Assembly: GCF_023008405.1 (NCBI RefSeq)
Contig: NZ_CP095376.1
Span: forward strand, 9,838,501 to 9,902,500
DNA length: 64,000 nt
Source of the DNA: Amycolatopsis sp. FBCC-B4732
GTDB taxonomy: Bacteria; Actinomycetota; Actinomycetes; Mycobacteriales; Pseudonocardiaceae
Reading direction: 5' to 3'
Program-made: the position numbers and the translations under genes
Notes under the pieces: model-generated
Databases searched by the model: none
What the model was told of the DNA's origin: nothing
Seen by the model: only the letters and a program-made list of their open reading frames with translations
Shown here: in pieces, positions 15,976 through 24,073 of the stretch
Layout: each line of letters begins with the position of its first letter
Position numbering within the stretch: the first letter of the stretch is position 1

Positions 15976-17598
15976 GTGGCTGTGAGTGGTGCTCGGGAGC
16001 TGGTGGACGCGCTTGAAGCGCTCGGAACGGAGATCGTCTTCGGCCTCCCGGGCGTGCACAACCTGCCGTTGTGGGAGGCGCTGTCCGAGACCCGCATCAA
16101 GCTCGTCGGGGTGCGCCACGAACAGACCGCAGGCTACGCCGCCGACGGGTACGCGCGCGCGACCGGGAAGCTCGGCGTCGCGCTCGTGACCACCGGTCCG
16201 GGTGCTGCGAACACCCTCGGCGCGGTCGGCGAAGCGATGGCTTCCGCGGCTCCGGTGCTCATCATCGCCACCGACATCCCGTCGACACTGCGGCGTCCCG
16301 GCGTCGTCCGCGGCGTGCTGCACGAGACCTCGGACCAGCAGGCGATGTTCGCGCCGGTCACCAAGGGCGGCTTCACCGTGCGGGCCGCCGACCAGATCGG
16401 CACCACCGTGCACCGCGCGGCGCGGCTCGCGCTGCAGCCGCAGAGCGGTCCGGTCTACCTCGGCGTGCCGACCGATTACCTGCGCGAGACCGTCCCGCAC
16501 CGGCGGCCGCCCGCGCCGCACCGCAAACCCGACGTCGACGTCCCGGACCTCGCGCGGGCCGAGGCGATGCTGTCCGACGCGCGGCAGCCGCTGATCTGGG
16601 CCGGCGGTGGCGCGCTGCGGTCGGGCGCCGGCGACGCGATCGGGGCGCTCGCGGAGAAGCTCGCCGCGCCCGTGATCACCACCTTCGCCGCGCGCGGGCT
16701 GCTGCCGCTGGACCACCCGTGCCTGGCGCCGAACCCCGTGCACACGCCGGAGGTCGGCGAGCTGTGGGACGAGGCCGACGTGGTGCTCGCCATCGGCACC
16801 GACTTCGACGGGCTGATGACGCAGAACTGGCGGATGCCGAAGCCGCCCCGGCTGATCGCGGTCAACGTCGACGCCGACGACGCCGCGAAGAACTACGAAC
16901 CGGACCTGACGCTGGTCGGCGACGCGCGGTCGATCGTCGAGCGGTTGCTGCCGAAGCAGCGGCCGGGGCTCGACGACATCACGCTGCGGCTGGCCGGCAT
17001 CGGCCGCCGGGTGCGCCAGCGGATCCGGGACGAGGAGCCGCAGGCCTACGACTTCCTGTCCACTTTGGACGAAGTGCTGCCGTCCGACGCCGTGCTGGTG
17101 TCGGACATGTGCGTCGCCGGGTACTGGGTCGGCGGCTTCCACCGCGTGCGGGCGCCGCGCAAGCTCGCCTACCCGATGGGCTGGGGGACGCTCGGCTACG
17201 GCTTCCCCTCGTCGCTCGGCGCGGCGGCGGCCGGCGTCGGGCGCGCCATCTGCATCACCGGTGACGGCGGGTTCCTCTACGGCTGCGGCGACCTCGCGAC
17301 GCTCGCGCAAGAGCAGCTGCCGGTCACCGTCGTGCTCGTCGACGACGGCGGTTACGGGATGCTGCGCTACGACCAGGACCGCGAGGGCGTGCCGCACCGC
17401 GGGGTCGACTGGGACAGCCCGGACTTCGTCGGTCTCGCGCGGTCCTTCGGCGTGCACGCGGACCGCGTGTCCGGGTTCGGGCGCGCGTTCCGGCGGCTGC
17501 TCGGCGAGTTCGTCGAGTCGGACGAGCCGAACGTCCTGGTGGTGAAGGCCAAGCTGAAGCCGCCGCTGAACACGTCTCCGCGGTGGTACCGGACATGA
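15976..17598 (+). CDS. Thiamine-diphosphate-dependent enzyme, acetolactate synthase-like
   Basis: A 540-residue ThDP enzyme of the acetolactate synthase/benzoylformate decarboxylase/glyoxylate carboligase type. The proton-relay Glu49 is in VRHEQTAGYAADGYAR. The cofactor motif starts at GDGGFLYGCGD (about residue 429) but ends in VDDGGYG, Asp where most relatives have Asn. The central FAD/NAD-like domain is present. It heads an operon with hydantoinase subunits, an SDR and a GntR regulator. The reaction is uncertain: decarboxylation or carboligation of a small 2-oxoacid is likely. It is probably not the biosynthetic IlvB, given this context and the lack of a small subunit. Confidence 0.82.
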   Translation: MAVSGARELVDALEALGTEIVFGLPGVHNLPLWEALSETRIKLVGVRHEQTAGYAADGYARATGKLGVALVTTGPGAANTLGAVGEAMASAAPVLIIATDIPSTLRRPGVVRGVLHETSDQQAMFAPVTKGGFTVRAADQIGTTVHRAARLALQPQSGPVYLGVPTDYLRETVPHRRPPAPHRKPDVDVPDLARAEAMLSDARQPLIWAGGGALRSGAGDAIGALAEKLAAPVITTFAARGLLPLDHPCLAPNPVHTPEVGELWDEADVVLAIGTDFDGLMTQNWRMPKPPRLIAVNVDADDAAKNYEPDLTLVGDARSIVERLLPKQRPGLDDITLRLAGIGRRVRQRIRDEEPQAYDFLSTLDEVLPSDAVLVSDMCVAGYWVGGFHRVRAPRKLAYPMGWGTLGYGFPSSLGAAAAGVGRAICITGDGGFLYGCGDLATLAQEQLPVTVVLVDDGGYGMLRYDQDREGVPHRGVDWDSPDFVGLARSFGVHADRVSGFGRAFRRLLGEFVESDEPNVLVVKAKLKPPLNTSPRWYRT

Positions 17599-19628
17599 GG
17601 ATCGGCGTCGACATCGGCGGCACGTTCACCGATCTCTGCGCGCTCGACGACTCCGGGATCGTCGCCGTCGGCAAGGTCCTGACCACGCACGACGAGCCCG
17701 CGCGCGCCGTCGAAGAAGGTCTGGCCGCGCTGCTCGCGGACGCCGGGATCACCGCTCTCGACGTGGAGCAGGTGGTGCACGGGACGACGCTGGTGACCAA
17801 CGCGCTGATCGAGCGCACGGGCTCGCGCACCGCGCTGCTCGCCACCGCCGGCTTCCGCGACGTCCTGGAGATGCGCCGCGAGCACCGGTACGAGCTGTAC
17901 GACCTGCACCTCGAGCTGCCGGCGCCGCTGGTTCCGCGGCACCTGCGGTTCGACGTCCCGGAGCGGATCCTCGCGGACGGATCCGTCCGGACCGCACTCG
18001 ACGAAGCTTACGTTGTAAGGCTGGGGCGGGAGCTGCACGCGCGCGGGGTCGAAGCCGTCGCGGTCTGCTTCCTGCACGCGTTCACGAACCCCGTGCACGA
18101 ACGGCGGGTCGCGGAGCTGTTCGCCGAGGTCGCGCCGGAGCTCAGGGTCGCGCTCTCCGCCGACGTCGTCCCCGAGATCCGCGAGTTCGAGCGCGCGTCG
18201 ACGACCGTCGCGAACGTCTACGTCCAGGACCTCACCGAGCGCTACCTGCGCGACCTCGAACGCCGGTTGCGGCGGCTCGGGATCACGCGCGCGCCGCACA
18301 TCATGCTGTCCAACGGCGGCCTGGCGACCGTCGGCACCGCGGCCCGGTACCCGATCCGCATCCTGGAGTCCGGGCCGGCGGGCGGGGCGCTCGCGGCGGC
18401 CGCGGTCGGGCCGGCCGACCTGCTGGCCTTCGACATGGGCGGCACGACGGCGAAGCTGTGCCTGATCGCGGGCGGCGCGCCGCTGGTCACGCACCAGTTC
18501 GAGGTGGACCGCAAGTACCGGCTGCTGCCCGGGTCCGGGCTGCCGGTGCAGGTGCCGGTCACGGACATGATCGAGATCGGCGTCGGCGGCGGGTCGATCG
18601 CGCGGATCGACGCGCTGGGACTGCTGACCGTCGGGCCCGGCTCGGCGGGGTCCGAGCCCGGTCCGGTCTGCTACGGCCGCGGCGGCACCGAGCCCACGGT
18701 CACCGACGCCGACCTGGTGCTCGGCTACCTCGACCCGGGCTACTTCCTCGGCGGCGGCATGCGCCTGGACGCCGAGACCGCGAGAGCGGTGCTCCGGGAG
18801 AAGATCGCCGATCCGCTCGGGGTGAGCGTCGAAGAGGCGGCCTGGGGCATCCACACGAGCGTCAACGAAGACATGGCCAACGCCGCGCGCGTGCACGCCG
18901 TCGAGCGCGGGCACGACCCGGCGAAGCTGCCGATGTACACCTTCGGCGGCGCGGGCCCGGTGCACGGCGCCGGGGTCGCGCGGGCGCTCGGGGCGCCGTC
19001 GGTCGTCGCGCCGCCCGCCGCGGGCGTGCTCAGCGCGGCCGGGTTCCTCACCGCGCCGCTGGCGTTCGACTTCGTGCGCTCGGCACGCGCCGCCGTGCAC
19101 GACCTCGCCTGGGAACAGGTCGACGCGCTGTTCGCCGAGATGGAGGCCGAGGGCGAAGCGCTGCTGGCGAAGTCCGGGGTCGCGGACGTGACGCACCGCC
19201 GGATCGCCGAGATGCGCTACGCCGGGCAGGGCTACGAGATCCGCGTCCCGGTGCGCGGCGGCAGCTGGCCCGGCACCCTGATCGGCGACTTCACCGGGAC
19301 CTACCGCGCGCTCTACCGGCGGACCGGGCCCGAGGTCGGCATCGAGGTGCTGAACTGGCGGGTCGTCTCGAGCGGTCCCGCCCCGGACGTCACGCTGCGG
19401 CTGGCCGCCCGCGCCGCCGAGGGGGACGCGCGCAAGGGCACCCGCAAGGCGTACTTCCCCGCCGCCGGTGGATTTGCCGACACGGCGATCTTCGACCGGT
19501 ACCAGCTCGGACCCGGCACGCGGATCGACGGACCGGCCATCGTCGAGGAACGCGAGTCCACGGTGGTCGTCCCGCCCGGCGCGCACTGCGTCGTCCGGGA
19601 AGACGCCGCCTTGGAGGTGACGGTGTGA
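17595..19628 (+). CDS. Hydantoinase/oxoprolinase subunit A (HyuA-type)
   Basis: A 677-residue ATP-dependent amidohydrolase subunit related to N-methylhydantoinase A, 5-oxoprolinase and acetone carboxylase beta subunit. The N-terminal actin-like ATP site GVDIGGTFTDL is at residues 3-13; a second phosphate loop is in FDMGGTTAKLCLI and a third in YTFGGAGPVHGAG. The ATG at 17595 overlaps the previous stop (ATGA) and replaces a GTG 12 bp upstream. Its partner subunit follows with another 4-bp overlap. ATP-driven opening of a cyclic imide or lactam is the family reaction; the substrate is unknown. Confidence 0.9.
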   Translation: MRIGVDIGGTFTDLCALDDSGIVAVGKVLTTHDEPARAVEEGLAALLADAGITALDVEQVVHGTTLVTNALIERTGSRTALLATAGFRDVLEMRREHRYELYDLHLELPAPLVPRHLRFDVPERILADGSVRTALDEAYVVRLGRELHARGVEAVAVCFLHAFTNPVHERRVAELFAEVAPELRVALSADVVPEIREFERASTTVANVYVQDLTERYLRDLERRLRRLGITRAPHIMLSNGGLATVGTAARYPIRILESGPAGGALAAAAVGPADLLAFDMGGTTAKLCLIAGGAPLVTHQFEVDRKYRLLPGSGLPVQVPVTDMIEIGVGGGSIARIDALGLLTVGPGSAGSEPGPVCYGRGGTEPTVTDADLVLGYLDPGYFLGGGMRLDAETARAVLREKIADPLGVSVEEAAWGIHTSVNEDMANAARVHAVERGHDPAKLPMYTFGGAGPVHGAGVARALGAPSVVAPPAAGVLSAAGFLTAPLAFDFVRSARAAVHDLAWEQVDALFAEMEAEGEALLAKSGVADVTHRRIAEMRYAGQGYEIRVPVRGGSWPGTLIGDFTGTYRALYRRTGPEVGIEVLNWRVVSSGPAPDVTLRLAARAAEGDARKGTRKAYFPAAGGFADTAIFDRYQLGPGTRIDGPAIVEERESTVVVPPGAHCVVREDAALEVTV

Positions 19629-21325
19629 CCGTCGACCCCATCCTGGTCGGGCTGTTCGGCAACCGCCTGCACTCGATCCTCGCCGAGCAGCAGAACGCGC
19701 TCGTCAACACGGCTTTCTCCGCCGTCGTGCGGGAATCGCTCGACCTGGCCTGCGCCGTGTTCGACTCGCGCGGCGAGATGATCGGCCAGTCCGTCGGCGG
19801 CACGCCGGGGCACATCAACGCGATGGCGACCGGCATGCACCACTTCGTCGCGGCGTACCCGCCGGAGACCCTCGAACCCGGCGACGTCCTGCTCACCAAC
19901 GACCCGTGGCAGACCGCCGGGCAGATCAACGACATCACGGTGGCCACGCCGGTGTTCCGCGACGGCCGGCTGGTGGCCTGGTTCGCGTCCTGCTGCCACG
20001 CGCCCGACATCGGCGGGCGGCTGGTGTCCGCCGAGGCGCACGAAGTCTTCGAAGAGGGCCTCCGGCTGCCGATCCTGAAGTTCCTGCGCGCGGGCGAGGT
20101 CAACGCCGACGTGGAACGGCTGATCCGCGCCAACGTGCGGACGCCGGAGGAGACCATCGGCGACCTGTACGCGCAGGTCACCGGCAACGAGGTCGGCGCG
20201 GCCAGCCTGCTGGAGCTGCTGGCCGAGTTCGGCCTCGGCTCCCTCGACGACATCGCCGCCGAGCTCATGAACCGGTCCGAGAAAGCCCTGCGGGACGCGC
20301 TGCGGGAACTGCCGGACGGCGTCTACACCAACGAAATCGCCACCGACGGCTTCGACGACGAAGAAGTCGTCCTGCGCGTCACGGCCACTGTGGACGGTGA
20401 CGAGATCCACCTCGACTTCGCGGGTTCGTCGCCGCAGAGCCGGCGCGGGATCAACGTCGTGCTGAACTACACGCGCGCCTACGCGTCCTTCGCGGTCAAA
20501 GCGGCGATCTCGCCGGAAGTGCCGCACAACGCCGGGTCGTTCCGGCCGGTGCACGTCACCGCGCCCGAGGGTTCCGTGCTGAACTGCCTGCCGCCCGCGC
20601 CGGTCGCGTCGCGGCACCTCATCGGGCACTTCCTGCCGTCGCTGCTGATCGGCGCGTTGCCCGGGGCCGCGATCGCGCCGAGCGCGGACGCGCTGTGGAT
20701 GACCATCTGGCGTGGTCCCGGTTTCATGCTCAATGTCTTCCAGACCGGCGGCATGGGCGCCCGGGTGGACAAGGACGGGCTCAGCACCACGGGATTTCCC
20801 AGCGGCCTGCGGTCGACGCCGACCGAAGTCATCGAGACGATGGCGCCGCTGGTCCAGTTTTCCCGCGAGCTGCGCGTGGATTCGGGTGGCGCCGGACGGT
20901 GGCGCGGAGGACTCGGACAGGTGACCACGATGGGGGCACGGGGCGGGGATTCCTGGAGCGTGAACGGGAACGTCGACCGCGTGCGGGCCGCCGCGTCCGG
21001 AGTGGACGGCGCGGGTGCCGGGGCACCCGGACGGTTCGGTTTGCGCGAAGGCGCCGACCTGCCCGCGAAAAGCCGGGTGACACTGGCGCCCGAGTCTATT
21101 GTGGACGTCATACTGCCGGGCGGTGGCGGTTACGGGCCGCCGCGCGAACGGCCGGTGGCGGCGGTCCTCGCCGACGTCGTCGAGGGGTACGTCTCGGTGA
21201 CGGCGGCGCGAGAGGTGTACGGCGTCGAAGTGCGGTACCTCGGCGAACCGGACGCGCTCGTCCGGCTGCCGGCGGACTACGCGGTGGACGAAGAGCAGAC
21301 AGCACGACTGAGAGCGGGGAAGTGA
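19625..21325 (+). CDS. Hydantoinase/oxoprolinase subunit B (HyuB-type)
   Basis: The 566-residue partner of the upstream HyuA-type protein. Family hallmarks are NRLHSILAEQQNALVNTAFS, the stretch GHINAMATGMHHF, LLTNDPWQTAGQINDI and a HAPDIGG metal-ligand-like loop; the C-terminal Gly-rich segment PGGGGYGPPRERP is typical. GTG at 19625 overlaps the stop of subunit A, which sets equal translation of the two chains. Full length with no frameshift. Confidence 0.9.
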   Translation: MTVDPILVGLFGNRLHSILAEQQNALVNTAFSAVVRESLDLACAVFDSRGEMIGQSVGGTPGHINAMATGMHHFVAAYPPETLEPGDVLLTNDPWQTAGQINDITVATPVFRDGRLVAWFASCCHAPDIGGRLVSAEAHEVFEEGLRLPILKFLRAGEVNADVERLIRANVRTPEETIGDLYAQVTGNEVGAASLLELLAEFGLGSLDDIAAELMNRSEKALRDALRELPDGVYTNEIATDGFDDEEVVLRVTATVDGDEIHLDFAGSSPQSRRGINVVLNYTRAYASFAVKAAISPEVPHNAGSFRPVHVTAPEGSVLNCLPPAPVASRHLIGHFLPSLLIGALPGAAIAPSADALWMTIWRGPGFMLNVFQTGGMGARVDKDGLSTTGFPSGLRSTPTEVIETMAPLVQFSRELRVDSGGAGRWRGGLGQVTTMGARGGDSWSVNGNVDRVRAAASGVDGAGAGAPGRFGLREGADLPAKSRVTLAPESIVDVILPGGGGYGPPRERPVAAVLADVVEGYVSVTAAREVYGVEVRYLGEPDALVRLPADYAVDEEQTARLRAGK

Positions 21326-21326
21326 C

Positions 21327-22121
21327 ATGGGTCGGTTGGCCGGCAAGGTGGCGGTCGTCTTCGGCGGCGCGCGGGGCATCGGCCTCGCGACGGTCAAGGA
21401 GTTCCTCGCCGAGGGCGCGACCGTGTACGCCTCCGACATCCGCGAGCCCGCGGAGGAGATCGACGGGTACCGGCATTCCACAGTGGACGCCACGGACGAG
21501 GACGCCGTGGCCGCGTTCGTCGACGGCGTCATCGCCGAGGCGGGCCGCATCGACGTGCTGTTCAACAACGTCGGCATCCACCTCGGCAAGCCGCTCGTCG
21601 ACACCACCCTGGCGGAGTTCGACGACATCTTCGCGCTCAACGTCCGCGCCGCTTTCCTCGGCACCCGGGCCGTGCTGCCGCACATGATCGCGCAGCGGGC
21701 CGGCAGCATCGTCACGACGTCGTCCAACGGCGGCGTGATGGGCCGCCCCGGCGACCCGGTCTACAACGCCACCAAGCACGCGCTGGTCGGGCTCACGAAG
21801 TCGATCGCCGTCGCCCACGCGCACCAGGGCATCCGGGCCAACACGGTGAACCCGGGCGCGATCGACACCGACATGCTGCGCAGCACCCTGAACTCGCCGG
21901 AGGAGTTCGAAACCAAGCAGCACCAGCTGGTCGCCAGCACGCCCGCGGCGCGCGTCGGCGAGGCGTGGGAGGTCGCGAAGGCCGTCGTCTTCCTGGCGAG
22001 CGACGAATCGAGGTTCATCAACGGCGTCGTCCTGCCGATCGACGGCGCGAAGGCGGCGGGTGCCATGCCGGGCAACCGGTACAGCCTCGACTTCGATCTC
22101 GGCGTCGGGGTGGTGCCATGA
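21327..22121 (+). CDS. Short-chain dehydrogenase/reductase
   Basis: A 264-residue classical SDR. The cofactor loop is GGARGIG (13-19), with the structural NNVG at 80-83. The catalytic residues are Ser132 or Ser133, Tyr146 and Lys150 (YNATK). Asp37 at the end of the second strand favours NAD over NADP. It starts 1 bp after the hydantoinase B stop and overlaps the regulator start by 4 bp, so it is an operon member. It probably oxidises or reduces an intermediate of the same pathway. C-terminal RFINGVVLPIDGAKAAG is the usual substrate-cover segment. Confidence 0.9.
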   Translation: MGRLAGKVAVVFGGARGIGLATVKEFLAEGATVYASDIREPAEEIDGYRHSTVDATDEDAVAAFVDGVIAEAGRIDVLFNNVGIHLGKPLVDTTLAEFDDIFALNVRAAFLGTRAVLPHMIAQRAGSIVTTSSNGGVMGRPGDPVYNATKHALVGLTKSIAVAHAHQGIRANTVNPGAIDTDMLRSTLNSPEEFETKQHQLVASTPAARVGEAWEVAKAVVFLASDESRFINGVVLPIDGAKAAGAMPGNRYSLDFDLGVGVVP

Positions 22122-22795
22122 CCGTCGATGCCTCGGGGCTGGGGAGCGAGCGGCACCTCCTGGTGCGCAGCGGCACCGCCGAACGGGTCGCCGCGATCCT
22201 GCGCCAGTACATCACCGACGGCGTCTTCGCCCCCGGCGAACGCCTGTCCGAGCCCGTGATCAGCTCGGCGCTGGGCGTCTCGCGCAACACGCTGCGCGAG
22301 TCGTTCCAGCTGCTGGCCCACGAGCGGCTGGCCGTGCACGAGCTGAACCGCGGGGTGTTCGTGCGCGAACTGACCACCGACGACATCGAGGACCTCTACG
22401 TCGTCCGCCGCGCCACCGAGTGCGGTGCCCTGCGCCGCGCCGCCGAATTGTCCACTGTGGACTTGACCGGCCTGGAACGCGCACTCGATGACGGGCGCCG
22501 GGCCGCCGGAGCCGAGGACTGGCCCGCGGTCGGCACCGCCAGCATCCACTTCCACCAGGCGCTGGCGGACCTGGCGGGCAGCGAGCGGCTGTCCGCGACG
22601 ATGCGCCAGGTGCTCGCCGAGACGCGGCTGTTCTTCGTGCTCAACGAGAACACGCGGGAGTTCTACGAGCCGTTCCTGGACTGCCACGAGCGGATCCTGC
22701 GCGACCTGCGCCGCGGCCGGTTCGACGCCGCCGCGGCCGCGCTCGACCGCTACCTGCGCGACGCCGAAGCCAGGCTGCTGGAACTGAGCTCGTAG
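22118..22795 (+). CDS. GntR-family regulator, FCD-type C-terminal domain
   Basis: A 225-residue regulator with an N-terminal winged helix (ISSALGVSRNTLRESFQLLAHERLA) and an all-helical FCD-like domain. Where metal-binding FCD proteins carry Asp-x-x-Phe-His this one reads SIHFHQAL, so the first metal ligand is Ser and metal dependence is doubtful. Last gene of the operon starting at 15976, in ATGA overlap with the SDR. It probably represses its own operon through the palindrome at 15940-15964 and is released by a pathway metabolite. Confidence 0.88.
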   Translation: MTVDASGLGSERHLLVRSGTAERVAAILRQYITDGVFAPGERLSEPVISSALGVSRNTLRESFQLLAHERLAVHELNRGVFVRELTTDDIEDLYVVRRATECGALRRAAELSTVDLTGLERALDDGRRAAGAEDWPAVGTASIHFHQALADLAGSERLSATMRQVLAETRLFFVLNENTREFYEPFLDCHERILRDLRRGRFDAAAAALDRYLRDAEARLLELSS

Positions 22796-23013
22796 GGGAA
22801 GACGACCGTGAGCGCGTACGGCCGGTACTGAGCCGTGACGCGGTAGATCCCGTCGGCGCCGGCCGTCCAGCCGAGCACGGTGACTGTCCGGACGACGGAA
22901 CACCTGGCGTGCCCAGCCGGGGCGGGCCGTGCCGAAGCGGGCGGCGCGCCGGCGAGCAGCACGGCGGCCACGGCAGCGGCGAGCACGCGTCCAGGGAGCA
23001 CCAGCCCACTCAA
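22750..23013 (-). CDS. Small secreted protein of unknown function
   Basis: An 87-residue predicted exported protein. Residues 1-29 make a signal peptide (hydrophobic VLAAAVAAVLLAGAPPASA, Ala-x-Ala cleavage site). The mature part has a single Cys and a beta-looking pattern, TVTVLGWTAGADGIYRVTAQ and YALTVVFPYELSS. Third-position GC bias supports coding on this strand through 22796-23013. Its last 46 bp run antisense to the end of the GntR gene, an unusual overlap; a start codon shift cannot avoid it. Not matched to a known family. Confidence 0.5.
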   Translation of the reverse strand: MSGLVLPGRVLAAAVAAVLLAGAPPASARPAPAGHARCSVVRTVTVLGWTAGADGIYRVTAQYRPYALTVVFPYELSSSSLASASRR

Positions 23014-23051
23014 CCCCGGCGGAAGGTCGCCCCGGAAAGGATTCGAGCCGG

Positions 23052-23080
23052 TTCAAATCCGCCGTGACCCCTGTTACCGT
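23052..23080 (+). promoter_or_regulatory. Leaderless promoter
   Basis: TTCAAA (23052-23057), a 17-bp spacer and TACCGT (23075-23080) place the transcription start on the GTG at 23087. The same -10 hexamer and the same distance to the start codon occur at 5618. Confidence 0.55.
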
Positions 23081-23086
23081 CGATCG

Positions 23087-24073
23087 GTGTTCACGCTGCG
23101 GGTCGACACCGAGACGGTGGCCAGGACACGGTTTTCGCCCTCCCTCGCCGCGGAGTCGCTGGCGTGGCCGAAGCTCACCGCCGACGCCGGGCGCCACCCC
23201 GTGTTCGGCGATCCCGGCCCGGTCGCCCGCGCGTCGCTCGCCCACCCGGACGTCGCGCTGCTGCTGGACCTGCTGCCGCGCCCCGGCGAGGTCTACCCGC
23301 CGGACCTGCTCACCCCGCAGCCGGGCACGGCGGCCCGGCCCGCCGACCTGCTCGACGAGCAGATCGCGCGGATCGAGGCGACCACGCAGGACGACCTCGA
23401 AGAACAGGTCCTCGCGTACACGCAGTTCCACTGGAACCGGCCGCTGCCGATCGCGGCCCGCCGGGTCGTGGAGTCGGGGTCGATGCCCCGGCGGCTGGCC
23501 GGCGGCCTCGCGCGGTTCTGGCGTGACGTGCTCTGCGACGACTGGGCCGGTCTGCACGCGGTCGTCGACCGGGACATCGCCCACCGCGCGCAGACCATCG
23601 CCACGCACGGCGTCGGCGCGGCGCTCGCGTCGCTGCACCCCGCCATCGGCTGGGCCGGCGACGCGATCACCCTCGCCAAGCCGTTCGACGGCGAGATCGA
23701 CGTCGCCGGCCGCGAGCTGGTCCTCGCCCCCGGCGTGCTCAGCCGGCCCGGAATGAGCATCCAGGTCGACGTTCCCGGCCAGGTCGTGCTCTGCTACCCC
23801 GCGAAGGGGATCGGCACGGGCGCGGACCGGCCGCCCGGGCGGCTCGCGCCGGTGGTCGGCGCGGCCCGGGCGGCGCTGCTGGCCGACCTCGAGACCGCGC
23901 GGCCGACCGCCGACCTCGCCGCCCGGACCGGGTACAGCCCGGGCACCGTCTCCTACCACTTGAGCGCGCTGCACCGCGCCGGTCTCGTCAGCAAGGTCCG
24001 GGACGGCCGGTACGTGCTGTACCGGCGGACCGCGCAGGCCGTCGTCCTCCTGGAGGGCGCGGTCAGCAGGTGA
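23087..24073 (+). CDS. ArsR-like regulator with DUF5937-type N-terminal domain
   Basis: A 328-residue protein whose C-terminal 80 residues hold a winged helix (LAARTGYSPGTVSYHLSALHRAGLVSKVRDGRYV read in pieces at about 275-315). The N-terminal 240 residues resemble the DUF5937 domain common in actinobacterial ArsR-like regulators. DNA binding is the likely role; ligand and targets are unknown. GTG at 23087 is supported by the promoter just upstream. It is convergent with, and overlaps by 11 bp, the GH27-like gene. Confidence 0.82.
   Translation: MFTLRVDTETVARTRFSPSLAAESLAWPKLTADAGRHPVFGDPGPVARASLAHPDVALLLDLLPRPGEVYPPDLLTPQPGTAARPADLLDEQIARIEATTQDDLEEQVLAYTQFHWNRPLPIAARRVVESGSMPRRLAGGLARFWRDVLCDDWAGLHAVVDRDIAHRAQTIATHGVGAALASLHPAIGWAGDAITLAKPFDGEIDVAGRELVLAPGVLSRPGMSIQVDVPGQVVLCYPAKGIGTGADRPPGRLAPVVGAARAALLADLETARPTADLAARTGYSPGTVSYHLSALHRAGLVSKVRDGRYVLYRRTAQAVVLLEGAVSR

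Noticed and set aside
15928..17457. Long open frame on the minus strand opposite the ThDP enzyme
   Set aside because: It mirrors a strongly supported plus-strand enzyme; long antisense frames are expected in GC-rich coding DNA and the translation is low-complexity Arg/Val/Gln.
19313..21727. 804-codon minus-strand frame
   Set aside because: It is the antisense shadow of the hydantoinase B and SDR genes, with no domain-like sequence and no ribosome site.
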